Source: Chloroflexi bacterium GWB2_49_20 (GTDB taxonomy: Bacteria; Chloroflexota; Anaerolineae; Anaerolineales; Villigracilaceae). From it: 64,000 nucleotides of DNA. Numbering within the stretch: position 1 is the stretch's first letter; every line of letters starts with the position of its first letter. Where the stretch lies: NCBI GenBank assembly GCA_001796335.1, contig MGMF01000007.1:1-64000 (forward strand), in the 5' to 3' direction. Below are positions 51,758 to 59,693 of this stretch, in pieces. Made by a program: the position numbers and the translations under genes. The notes below the pieces were generated by a model, which did no database searches, was not told the DNA's origin, and saw only the letters and a list, made by a program, of their open reading frames with translations.

Positions 51758-52807
51758 ATGAAAACCTTCAGCGGGCTGTCTTTCTTGCGGGAAAAACTCA
51801 AACGAATCTCACTGTTTACGCGTATTGCTGTCGGAAACGCCATGGTGATCGCTGCTGGAGCCATTGGCGGCACGCTGCTCACCCGCCACTTCTCGGATGT
51901 ACTGGATGGCTGGCTGATCGGAGTATTTGCTGCCATCGGCATCAGCTTGAGTTTGCTGGTTAACTTCCTTATACTGAAAGCTGCCCTGCAACCATTGCGT
52001 GACCTGCGCAAGCTGGCGGAGCGGATCTCCGGCGGCGGAGATCTGCACGTGGAGCGCTTGAAAAACCCGGATGCCGACACGGTTAGTCTGGCCTCGGCGC
52101 TGCATTCGCTGGTCAGCCAGTTGGAAGAACGCAACCAGGAGTTGCACGCTCTTTCCGGACGCGCCATCTATGCCCAGGAGGAGGAGCGCAAGAACATCGC
52201 CCGTAGTCTGCATGATGATACCGGTCAGGCTCTCACCATGCTCATCATCAGCCTGGACCAGTTGGAAGCCCACCTTCCCGCTCAACACGGGGACCTGATA
52301 CAGGATGTTCAGGCTGCCCGTCAACTAGCTGCCAATGCCCTGGCTGAACTGCGCCGGATCGTTTTTGGGCTGCGTCCCGCCATCCTGGACGACTTGGGTT
52401 TGGTGTCTGCCATCCGCTGGTATGCCCGCTCGAACCTGGAAGCAGCCGGCATCCATATTGATGTGGATGCCCCCGAACCGATGCCGGAACTGCCTCCGCA
52501 AATCAGCATAACCCTCTTCCGCATCTCACAGGAGGCGGTCAACAACATTCTGCGGCATGCCGCAGCCCGCTCAGTTCACATTCATATTTCCCTCGAAGCT
52601 CAATCCATCTGCCTGGATGTAATAGATGACGGCCGCGGTTTTGATATGCAAGCTGTCTCGGATGAAGCCCTGCAAAGCCATCACCTAGGGCTGCTCGGTC
52701 TGCGCGAACGCGCTGAATTGCTGGGCGGGGAAATTCTCCTGGATTCCACCCCGGGGCGGGGCACCTGCCTTCAGGTTTGTCTGCCTATTCCTGTTTTATT
52801 GAGATGA
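51758..52807 (+). CDS. NarL-family sensor histidine kinase
   Basis: This 349-residue kinase has two membrane helices (about 22-45 and 50-75) with almost no outside loop, a HAMP region (about 75-125), a HisKA_3 dimer helix with the phosphorylated His in NIARSLHDDTGQAL (about 150), and an HATPase domain (NNILRHAAAR, IDDGRGFD, GLLGLRERAELLGGEI). It signals to the response regulator 27 bp downstream. An extended -10 TGATATACT (51742-51750) lies 7 nt before the ATG and there is no ribosome site, so the mRNA may be leaderless. Confidence 0.92.
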   Translation: MKTFSGLSFLREKLKRISLFTRIAVGNAMVIAAGAIGGTLLTRHFSDVLDGWLIGVFAAIGISLSLLVNFLILKAALQPLRDLRKLAERISGGGDLHVERLKNPDADTVSLASALHSLVSQLEERNQELHALSGRAIYAQEEERKNIARSLHDDTGQALTMLIISLDQLEAHLPAQHGDLIQDVQAARQLAANALAELRRIVFGLRPAILDDLGLVSAIRWYARSNLEAAGIHIDVDAPEPMPELPPQISITLFRISQEAVNNILRHAAARSVHIHISLEAQSICLDVIDDGRGFDMQAVSDEALQSHHLGLLGLRERAELLGGEILLDSTPGRGTCLQVCLPIPVLLR

Positions 52808-52834
52808 TACTGCTTTCGAGTACAATTAGGGGTA

Positions 52835-53485
52835 ATGAAGAAAATCCGCATTCTGCTGGCTGACGACCATACCATCCTGCGCAATGGCATCCGCGCCTTG
52901 CTGGAGGATGAACCAGACCTGGAAGTGGTAGCCGAAGCCGAAGACGGGCGCGCGGCTGTCAACCTGGCCTGCCAGCTTGAACCGGATGTGGCCGTGATCG
53001 ATATTGCCATGCCTCTGCTCAATGGGCTGGAAGCCACCCGCCAGATCAAGCGTCAATGTCCTCGGGTGCGGGTGCTGATCCTGTCCATGCATGATAATGA
53101 AGAATATATCCGCCAGGTATTGGAAGCCGGTGCCATGGGCTACATTCTGAAGGATGCCGCAGCCAAGGAACTGATCAACGCCATCCGCTCGGTGCACCAG
53201 GGCGAGGCCGTGCTCTCTCCAGCCATCACCCGCCTGGTGATAGAAGATTACCTGCGCTGGGGTGGTATCCGCCCAGCAGATAAAGATGGGATCCTGAGCG
53301 CCCGTGAACGTGAAGTGCTGCAGCTCATCGCCGAGGGCTACACCAACAAACAGATCGCCGGCATCCTGACGATATCCGTCAAGACCGTGCAAGCACACCG
53401 CCTGAACCTCATGCAAAAGCTGGATCTTCACGACCGGGGGGAACTCATCAAATACGCCATCCAGAAGAAGATCATAGAAATATAA
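52835..53485 (+). CDS. LuxR/NarL-type response regulator
   Basis: This 216-residue regulator has a receiver domain with acidic pair LADDHT (Asp10-11), phospho-acceptor VAVIDIAMP (Asp, about 55) and Lys in YILKDAA (about 106), then a LuxR HTH (about 148-210, LSAREREVLQLIAEGYTNKQ). It pairs with the preceding kinase. Its ATG follows TACAAT (52821-52826) by 8 nt. AGGGG lies only 2 nt before the ATG, so leaderless or weakly led translation is possible. Confidence 0.94.
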   Translation: MKKIRILLADDHTILRNGIRALLEDEPDLEVVAEAEDGRAAVNLACQLEPDVAVIDIAMPLLNGLEATRQIKRQCPRVRVLILSMHDNEEYIRQVLEAGAMGYILKDAAAKELINAIRSVHQGEAVLSPAITRLVIEDYLRWGGIRPADKDGILSAREREVLQLIAEGYTNKQIAGILTISVKTVQAHRLNLMQKLDLHDRGELIKYAIQKKIIEI

Positions 53486-53487
53486 GG

Positions 53488-53700
53488 GTCTTCTCAAAAA
53501 AAGCAGGACGTTGGGGTGTCTCCCGGCATATTAAAAAAATTGAAATATCGTAAATTCTCAGGCTTGTCACACTGAGAGAACTTCTTTCCCTGGAACTTCC
53601 AAGCCACATCGTCCCGATGTCCTTTCGGGCGGGCAAGTGTGCGAACGAAGAGTCCCCTGCCCTCCAAGGGGTTCTTCATCAGATTGCTGGTGAAAATTTG
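53488..53700. repeat. Repeat-rich gap before the ABC exporter genes
   Basis: The 246-bp gap begins CTTCTCAAAAAAAG...TTGGGGTGT, which matches the left half of MITE-like copy D, then stops. Further on (about 53568-53690) is an element with TCACACTGAG, GTGTGCGAACGAAGAG and CCCCTGCCCTCCAAGGGG, in the style of widespread short bacterial repeats. No gene is seen. Confidence 0.5.
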
Positions 53701-53731
53701 AAGTAATAAATCATCCAGACAGGTTTTTTTT

Positions 53732-55504
53732 ATGAAGCCACTAATACGCATCGCCAAATTTGCCAAACCCTACTGGAAAGAAAGCGCCATCGCGCTGGTC
53801 CTGCTGACTACGGTTGTCTTTCTCGACTTGGTCATCCCGCGCCTGATCCAAAAGATCATCGACCAGGGCATCGCTAAAAACAATATGACGTTGATCGTCA
53901 ACACTACCTGGCTGATGCTGGGGATCTCGGTGGTCAACACGCTGTTTGCGATCGGCAACAACATCTATTCCGTAAAAGTGGGGGAATCCTTCGGGCGTGA
54001 CCTGCGCGAACGCCTGTTCGTCAAGATCCAGACCTTCTCGTTCGGCAACCTGGACCGGATGAAGACCGGGCAGTTGATGGTGCGTCTGACCAGTGATGTG
54101 TCCATCGTGCAGCGGGTGGTGCAGGTGTTCCTGCGGATCGGTACGCGCGCCCCCATGTTGATGGCCGGCAGCATCTTGCTGATGTTTGCGACCAACGCTC
54201 ACCTGGCATTCTTGATCTTAATTCTGCTGGCTTTCACCATCCTGGTCATCACGCTGTTTACCACCCAGACTGGCCCGCTCTACCTGGGGGTGCAGAAGAG
54301 ACTGGACAAAATGAATACGGTGATGCAGGAAAACATCTCCGGTGTGCGGGTGGTCAAGGCCTTTGTGCTGGCAGATTTTGAGAACAACCGTTTTGACACC
54401 GCCAATCAGGATTTTGCAGAAAAGACCATCCATGTAACCCAGGTCATGTCGGTGCTGTTCCCGATCCTGACCGCCCTGATGAATATCGGGGTGGTCATCA
54501 TCATCTGGTCGGGAGGTCTGACCACAATCCAGGGGAACCTGACCGTCGGGCAGATCGTGGCGTTCGCCAATTATCTCCTGACCACGGTCGGCCCACTCGG
54601 GATCATGGCACAGTTATCCTCCGTGATCGCAAGCGGCATGGCTTCAGCCGGGCGCATCGAACAGGTGCTGGAGGAACCAGCTGAAGTGCAGGATACACCA
54701 GGGGCGGACGCATTTAACCAGGAAATCCAGGGGCAGGTGACATTTGAACATGTCTACTTCCATTACGGAGGGGAATCCGATGAACCTGTTTTGCAGGATA
54801 TCAGTTTTATAGCCGAGGCCGGGAAGGAGGTGGCCATCCTGGGCGCGACTGGATCCGGGAAATCCAGCCTGGTGAGCCTGATCCCGCGTTTCTATGACAC
54901 CACCTCGGGGCGGGTGATGATCGACGGGGTGGATGTACGCCAGATCCCAAAAGAGATTCTGCTGGCACATATCAGCCTGGCCATGCAAGAATCGGTGCTT
55001 TTCTCCGGGACCATCCGTGGGAACATCTGCTACGGAAAACCGGATGCCAGTATGGAAGAGATCCAGGAGGCAGCCAGGGCTGCCCAGGCCCACGATTTCA
55101 TCATGGAACTGCCACAGGGATACGAAACCCAGGTGGAACAACGCGGTGTTAACCTTTCGGGAGGACAAAAACAGCGCATCGCCATCGCCCGCGCCATCCT
55201 GCTCAAACCCAGCATCCTGATCCTGGATGACAGCACCAGTGCGGTGGACGTGGAGACAGAAACCAGGGTCCAGAATGGACTGGACAAATTGATTCGGGGC
55301 TGCACCATTTTCATTGTCGCCCAGCGTATCAGCACTGTTCTGAACGCCGATAAGATCCTGGTGATCGACAAGGGCCGTTTGGCCGCCCAGGGTACCCATA
55401 AAGAGCTGATGCGCACCAGCCCGATCTACCAGGAGATCTACGCTTCCCAGTTGGGCAATGGAGTGCCCATTTCAGGGGCTAAAAACGGGGAGCCCATCCA
55501 ATGA
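53732..55504 (+). CDS. ABC exporter subunit with degenerate ATP site
   Basis: This 590-residue half-transporter has six membrane helices (about 1-310) and a nucleotide-binding domain: Walker A GATGSGKSS (about 370-378), signature LSGGQKQRIAIARA (about 474-487). Walker B ILILDDSTSAVD has Asp in place of the catalytic Glu. In heterodimeric exporters such as TM287/288 one subunit has this change. The next gene (4-bp overlap) encodes the partner with Glu. It probably exports drugs or lipids. Confidence 0.92.
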   Translation: MKPLIRIAKFAKPYWKESAIALVLLTTVVFLDLVIPRLIQKIIDQGIAKNNMTLIVNTTWLMLGISVVNTLFAIGNNIYSVKVGESFGRDLRERLFVKIQTFSFGNLDRMKTGQLMVRLTSDVSIVQRVVQVFLRIGTRAPMLMAGSILLMFATNAHLAFLILILLAFTILVITLFTTQTGPLYLGVQKRLDKMNTVMQENISGVRVVKAFVLADFENNRFDTANQDFAEKTIHVTQVMSVLFPILTALMNIGVVIIIWSGGLTTIQGNLTVGQIVAFANYLLTTVGPLGIMAQLSSVIASGMASAGRIEQVLEEPAEVQDTPGADAFNQEIQGQVTFEHVYFHYGGESDEPVLQDISFIAEAGKEVAILGATGSGKSSLVSLIPRFYDTTSGRVMIDGVDVRQIPKEILLAHISLAMQESVLFSGTIRGNICYGKPDASMEEIQEAARAAQAHDFIMELPQGYETQVEQRGVNLSGGQKQRIAIARAILLKPSILILDDSTSAVDVETETRVQNGLDKLIRGCTIFIVAQRISTVLNADKILVIDKGRLAAQGTHKELMRTSPIYQEIYASQLGNGVPISGAKNGEPIQ

Positions 55505-57339
55505 GCACACAGGCCGGTAACCCGAAACAAACCCCAAATGCAATGCAATTTGCGCAGCGCTCTGGCGGTGCCCACAACCCGGGCCGGATCGAAAAAGCCA
55601 AAGACTCGCGCCAGGCCCTGCTGCGCCTGGGCGCTTTCCTGCAGCCATTCATACCCCAAATGCTGCTGGTGTTCCTGTTCGTTGTGATCTACACCCTGCT
55701 CGACCTGGCCGGACCTTACCTGATGGGACGTGCCATCGACCGGTACATTACCAACAAGGATATTGCCGGGCTGGTGAAAATTTCCACCCTGATGCTGGCA
55801 GTCTTTATATTAAATTCAGGTTTTCAGATCGCCTCCAACTGGGTTATGGCGCGGGTCTCACAGCAGGCCTTGAAAAACCTGCGTCAAAAGCTGTTCACCA
55901 CCCTGCAAAGGTTATCCCTGACCTTTTTTGATCACAACCAGGCCGGTGAATTGATGAGCCGGCTGACGAACGATATCGAGGCTGTCAACCAGGCGGTTTC
56001 TCAAAATGTGACCTCCATCCTGGCCAGTGTGCTGGGCATGCTGGGGATCGTGATCGCCATGTTCCTGTTGAACTTCTGGCTGGCCCTGGCATCCCTGATC
56101 GTCCTGCCGATCATGTTCTGGTTCACCAATTTTGTGGCCCGCTATACGCGCCGGGGCTTCCGTGAGCTTCAAAAACAGCTCGGGTTGATCACTGCCACCA
56201 TGGAAGAAACCCTTAGCGGGCAACGCGTGGTGATGGCTTTCCAGCGCAATGAAAGCGCCATTGATAATTTCCGTGAAAAGAACCAGGCGGTCTATAAAGC
56301 TGGAGTATACGCCAACAATTACGCCATGCTGCTCATGCCGCTCACCAACCAGCTTGGCAACCTGTTCGTGATCGTGCTGGCCGGTCTGGGTGGATACCTG
56401 GCCCTGAAGGGCATTACCACGGTGGGTACCATTGCAACTTTCATCAGTTATGGGCGCCAGTTCATTTCACCCCTGCGCCAACTGGCCAACATTTACAACT
56501 CCATCCAGGCCGCCCTGGCAGGCAGCGAGCGGGTATTTGAAATACTGGATACCCAACCCGAACCAAAAGATAATTCCGATGCTCATCCCCTCGAACATGT
56601 CCGCGGGCAGGTCATCTTTGAGAATGTGAAATTTGGGTATGCCGCCGATGATCCCATCCTGAAGAATATGAACCTGGTCGCCGAACCGGGCGAGACCATC
56701 GCCCTGGTGGGGCCGACCGGAGCCGGGAAGACCACCATCATCAACCTTCTGACCCGCTTTTACGACATCCAGGCCGGTAGCATCCGCATCGATGGGATGG
56801 ATATCCGTGACATCAAAAGGGATGACCTGCGTCGCGAACTGGGGCTGGTACTGCAGGATACCTACCTGTTTTCAGCTACCGTCATGGAGAACATCCGCCT
56901 CGGCCGGCTGGGAGCCAGTGATGCAGCTTGCATCCAGGCCGCCAAAATGGCAGACGCAGATTACTTTATCCGCCAGCTCCCACAGGGCTACCATTCCGAC
57001 CTGGCTGAGCGCGCCAGCAACCTTAGCCAGGGTCAGCGCCAGCTTCTGGCCATCTCGCGCGCCATCCTGGCCGACCCGGGCATCCTGATCCTGGACGAGG
57101 CCACCAGCAGCGTGGATACCCGCACCGAAGCCCGCATCCAGAAATCCCTGCTGCGCCTGATGGCCGGGCGCACCAGTTTTGTGATCGCCCATCGCCTCAG
57201 CACCATCCGTGAGGCTAGCAAAGTCATCGTCATCGACCACGGTGAGATCGTTGAACAGGGCAGCCATGCTGAGTTGCTGGCATCCAAAGGCTTTTACTAC
57301 AACCTTTATATGAGCCAGTTCAAAGGGCATGCCATTTAG
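55501..57339 (+). CDS. ABC exporter subunit with catalytic ATP site
   Basis: This 612-residue half-transporter has an N-terminal extension of about 45 polar residues, six helices (about 50-350) and a nucleotide-binding domain with Walker A GPTGAGKTT (about 402-410) and Walker B ILILDEATSSVD with the catalytic Glu. The signature is LSQGQRQLLAISRA, Gln for Gly at position three. With the preceding degenerate subunit it forms an asymmetric heterodimer. The 477-bp gap downstream has no gene. Confidence 0.92.
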   Translation: MSTQAGNPKQTPNAMQFAQRSGGAHNPGRIEKAKDSRQALLRLGAFLQPFIPQMLLVFLFVVIYTLLDLAGPYLMGRAIDRYITNKDIAGLVKISTLMLAVFILNSGFQIASNWVMARVSQQALKNLRQKLFTTLQRLSLTFFDHNQAGELMSRLTNDIEAVNQAVSQNVTSILASVLGMLGIVIAMFLLNFWLALASLIVLPIMFWFTNFVARYTRRGFRELQKQLGLITATMEETLSGQRVVMAFQRNESAIDNFREKNQAVYKAGVYANNYAMLLMPLTNQLGNLFVIVLAGLGGYLALKGITTVGTIATFISYGRQFISPLRQLANIYNSIQAALAGSERVFEILDTQPEPKDNSDAHPLEHVRGQVIFENVKFGYAADDPILKNMNLVAEPGETIALVGPTGAGKTTIINLLTRFYDIQAGSIRIDGMDIRDIKRDDLRRELGLVLQDTYLFSATVMENIRLGRLGASDAACIQAAKMADADYFIRQLPQGYHSDLAERASNLSQGQRQLLAISRAILADPGILILDEATSSVDTRTEARIQKSLLRLMAGRTSFVIAHRLSTIREASKVIVIDHGEIVEQGSHAELLASKGFYYNLYMSQFKGHAI

Positions 57340-57816
57340 CTCCATGTTCTTATAAGCCCATTGGGAAAGGTCTTTACCACTAGTCACCAAGCTTCATTCA
57401 CAAATAATCCCAATGACTTCGTGACTTATGTCCGGTCTCTCAGGGATGGTGGTGATAGGGGCCATTTGCAGTAAGGTTTTTTATTAAATTCGGAATACCT
57501 CTTTTTTCGCACAATTCTCCCCTCCCCACATCGCAGAAATATTAAACACAACCTCAACAAACACAACCTCAACAGGGGTATTTTTAATTTAACTTTCGGG
57601 GATATGCAGGTGATTTATGCCAAACAGATCAACATCCACCCACTAAGCCATGTATTCGCGACAATTAAGGTGTCTGACTTAGGGTAATCAGGCGGGCAGC
57701 GGATGACAGGCTGGCCCCGAAGACTGTATGCTATGTGCACAGCCCATTCGGGAAGTGTTCTTTCTTTAATGGGCCGATCGAACTTGAAACGACACGATCA
57801 ACATTCGAGGTGGCTT
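57340..57816. other. Non-coding region before the cytochrome operon
   Basis: No convincing gene lies in these 477 bp. A 15-bp tandem repeat AACACAACCTCAACA occurs twice back to back (57545-57559, 57560-57574) followed by GGGG, and may be a regulator site. Plus-strand ATG codons at 57703 and 57766 lie in the cytochrome frame but have no ribosome site. Confidence 0.5.
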
Positions 57817-58815
57817 GTGAACAATCAAGCACGTAGAAATCTATTCTTTGGACTGGCGGTGGTTCTGGTGTCAGGGATCTTCCTGATTGCCATGACCCTG
57901 CACACCCGCGCCATGACCACTGCCGGGGAAGTCGGCACGCTCAACTGTGACACAGCTCAGACAGCCAGCCAGGGCAGCCCGGCGCTGGTGATCCCTCCGC
58001 CCAAACAGGAACCCTGCCTGTCCTGCCACATCACTGGTGAAGACAAAAATCTTTGGACGCCTGTCGGGCGCTGGGTAATTTTCGGCACCTTCGGACTCCT
58101 CTTCGTTTTTGGCATCTACCGCTCGGCTTCCGTCTGGACCCAGCGCAGGCAGTGGAAACCGCTCACCACCCGGGCTGTGGAATGGGTGGACAAGCGTTAC
58201 GAGATCAGCGAACCAATGGCCAAAATATTGAGCAAACCTGTTCCCAAGTTTGCCCTGCGCTGGTGGTACTGCCTGGGCGGCATGACCGCTTTCCTGTTCG
58301 TGGTCCAGGCCATCACCGGCATCATGCTGGCCTTCTACTACAAACCCACCGCGGCCGAGGCTTATGCCAGCATTCAATTCATCGAAAACGAGGTGCGCTT
58401 CGGTGCAGCCATCCGCATGATCCATGCCTGGTCTGCCAATGGCATGATCGTCCTGTGCATCGCCCATATGCTGCGCGTTTTCATCATGGGGGCTTACAAA
58501 GCCCCGCGTGAATTGAACTGGTTGAGCGGAGCTTTCCTCCTGCTACTGACCCTGGTTTTTGGTTTCACCGGCTATTTGCTGCCCTGGGATCAGCGTGCTT
58601 ACTGGGCCACCACCGTCGGCACTGATATCGCCGGAGCTGTGCCAGTCATTGGCAACCTGGTGCTGGTCATGCTCAGGGTGGGTTGGGACGTCAGTGAGGC
58701 CACCCTCGGACGTTTCTATGGGTTGCATATCATCGTCACCCCCCTGTTGACGGTGACTTTCATGCTGGCCCACTTTATGATGATCCGCAAACTGGGCATT
58801 AAGAAACCTTTATAG
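57817..58815 (+). CDS. Cytochrome b6-type subunit with N-terminal haem-c module
   Basis: This 332-residue protein (GTG start with GAGGTGG upstream; longer in-frame starts exist at 57703) begins with a helix and a CLSCH haem-c site, then a second helix and a b6-type cytochrome. Haem-b ligands are in MIHAW..IAHML (His-x13-His) and GLHII..LAHFM (His-x14-His), the b6 spacing. WYCLGGMTAF aligns with the b6 segment carrying the Cys that binds haem ci. PRELNW and GYLLPWDQ are also b6 signatures. It acts in the membrane as a quinol-oxidising core. Confidence 0.9.
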   Translation: MNNQARRNLFFGLAVVLVSGIFLIAMTLHTRAMTTAGEVGTLNCDTAQTASQGSPALVIPPPKQEPCLSCHITGEDKNLWTPVGRWVIFGTFGLLFVFGIYRSASVWTQRRQWKPLTTRAVEWVDKRYEISEPMAKILSKPVPKFALRWWYCLGGMTAFLFVVQAITGIMLAFYYKPTAAEAYASIQFIENEVRFGAAIRMIHAWSANGMIVLCIAHMLRVFIMGAYKAPRELNWLSGAFLLLLTLVFGFTGYLLPWDQRAYWATTVGTDIAGAVPVIGNLVLVMLRVGWDVSEATLGRFYGLHIIVTPLLTVTFMLAHFMMIRKLGIKKPL

Positions 58816-58825
58816 GAGGCTGCGC

Positions 58826-59251
58826 ATGGCTACGACAAATCCTGAACAAGAAAAAGATAGTGTTCCTTTTTATCCCGATCACATTCGCACCGAATTCTAT
58901 GTGGTCATCGGGATCCTGGTGGTGGTGGTCATCTTTGGGGTTTTAGGCATGCTGTTCCCGGTTGGTTTACAGGCTCCGGCAGACCCACTGAATACGCCCC
59001 TGCACGTCAAACCCGAATGGTATTTCCTGGCGCTGTATCAATTGTTGAAATACATCCCTCCGCAAATTCTGGGCATTGATGGCACGGTATTTGGAGTGGT
59101 AATCATCCTGCTGGCTGTTCTGGCTGTGATCTTTTGGCCGTTTCTGGATAAAAAAGAGGATAGCCGAAAAGCCGTGCGGGTTCGTTTTATCATCACCGTC
59201 ATCGGGGTAATTATCGCCATCGCCATGACCATTTGGGGGGAGGTAAGTTAA
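58826..59251 (+). CDS. Cytochrome b subunit IV-like protein (PetD-like)
   Basis: This 141-residue protein has three membrane helices and the quinol-site motif KPEWYFLALYQLLKYIP (PEWY, about 53-56) of cytochrome b C-terminal halves. A split cytochrome b6/subunit IV arrangement fits the b6 spacing of the upstream gene. AGGAGG lies 6 nt before the ATG, 10 bp after the b6-like gene. Confidence 0.9.
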   Translation: MATTNPEQEKDSVPFYPDHIRTEFYVVIGILVVVVIFGVLGMLFPVGLQAPADPLNTPLHVKPEWYFLALYQLLKYIPPQILGIDGTVFGVVIILLAVLAVIFWPFLDKKEDSRKAVRVRFIITVIGVIIAIAMTIWGEVS

Positions 59252-59252
59252 G

Positions 59253-59693
59253 ATGAACGACCTGACCAGGCGTGATTTTTTGAAATTGCTCAAAGGTGCT
59301 GGTACGCTGGTGGGTGTGGGCATGATGGTCACCCCGGTTGTAGCCTACTTCTACCCTCCAATATTGGAGGAGCTGCCCACCGAACCGGTATTAGTCTGCC
59401 CCGCAGGCGAACTGCCCGTCGGGCAATCCAAAACAGTGAAGTTCGGGCGTTACCCGGCAATAGTCATAAACCTGCCGGATGGACTTAAAGCTTATTCAGC
59501 GGTATGCACTCACTTTGCCTGCATCGTCAAATGGAATCCAGACACCGAACGTCTGGAATGTCCCTGCCATGAAGGCAATTTCAGCGTGGCAGATGGCAGC
59601 GTCATATCCGGGCCGCCTCCGGCTCCCCTGATGGCATTGGAGACCGATGTGGTGGATGGACAGATCTACATTAAAGTTGGAGGTGGCGCATGA
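59253..59693 (+). CDS. Rieske iron-sulfur subunit
   Basis: This 146-residue protein has a twin-arginine start LTRRDFLKLLKG with one membrane helix, then a Rieske domain with CTHFAC (about 87-92) and CPCHEGNFS (about 108-116). Both disulfide cysteines are there, as in respiratory Rieske proteins. It transfers electrons from quinol to a c-type haem. GGGAGG precedes the ATG. The stop overlaps the next gene (ATGA). Confidence 0.93.
   Translation: MNDLTRRDFLKLLKGAGTLVGVGMMVTPVVAYFYPPILEELPTEPVLVCPAGELPVGQSKTVKFGRYPAIVINLPDGLKAYSAVCTHFACIVKWNPDTERLECPCHEGNFSVADGSVISGPPPAPLMALETDVVDGQIYIKVGGGA

Noticed and set aside
57703-57816. N-terminal 38 extra codons for the cytochrome b6-like gene
   Set aside because: The in-frame ATG codons at 57703 and 57766 lack ribosome sites and the peptide is polar and odd; the GTG at 57817 has GAGGTGG and leads straight into a membrane helix.
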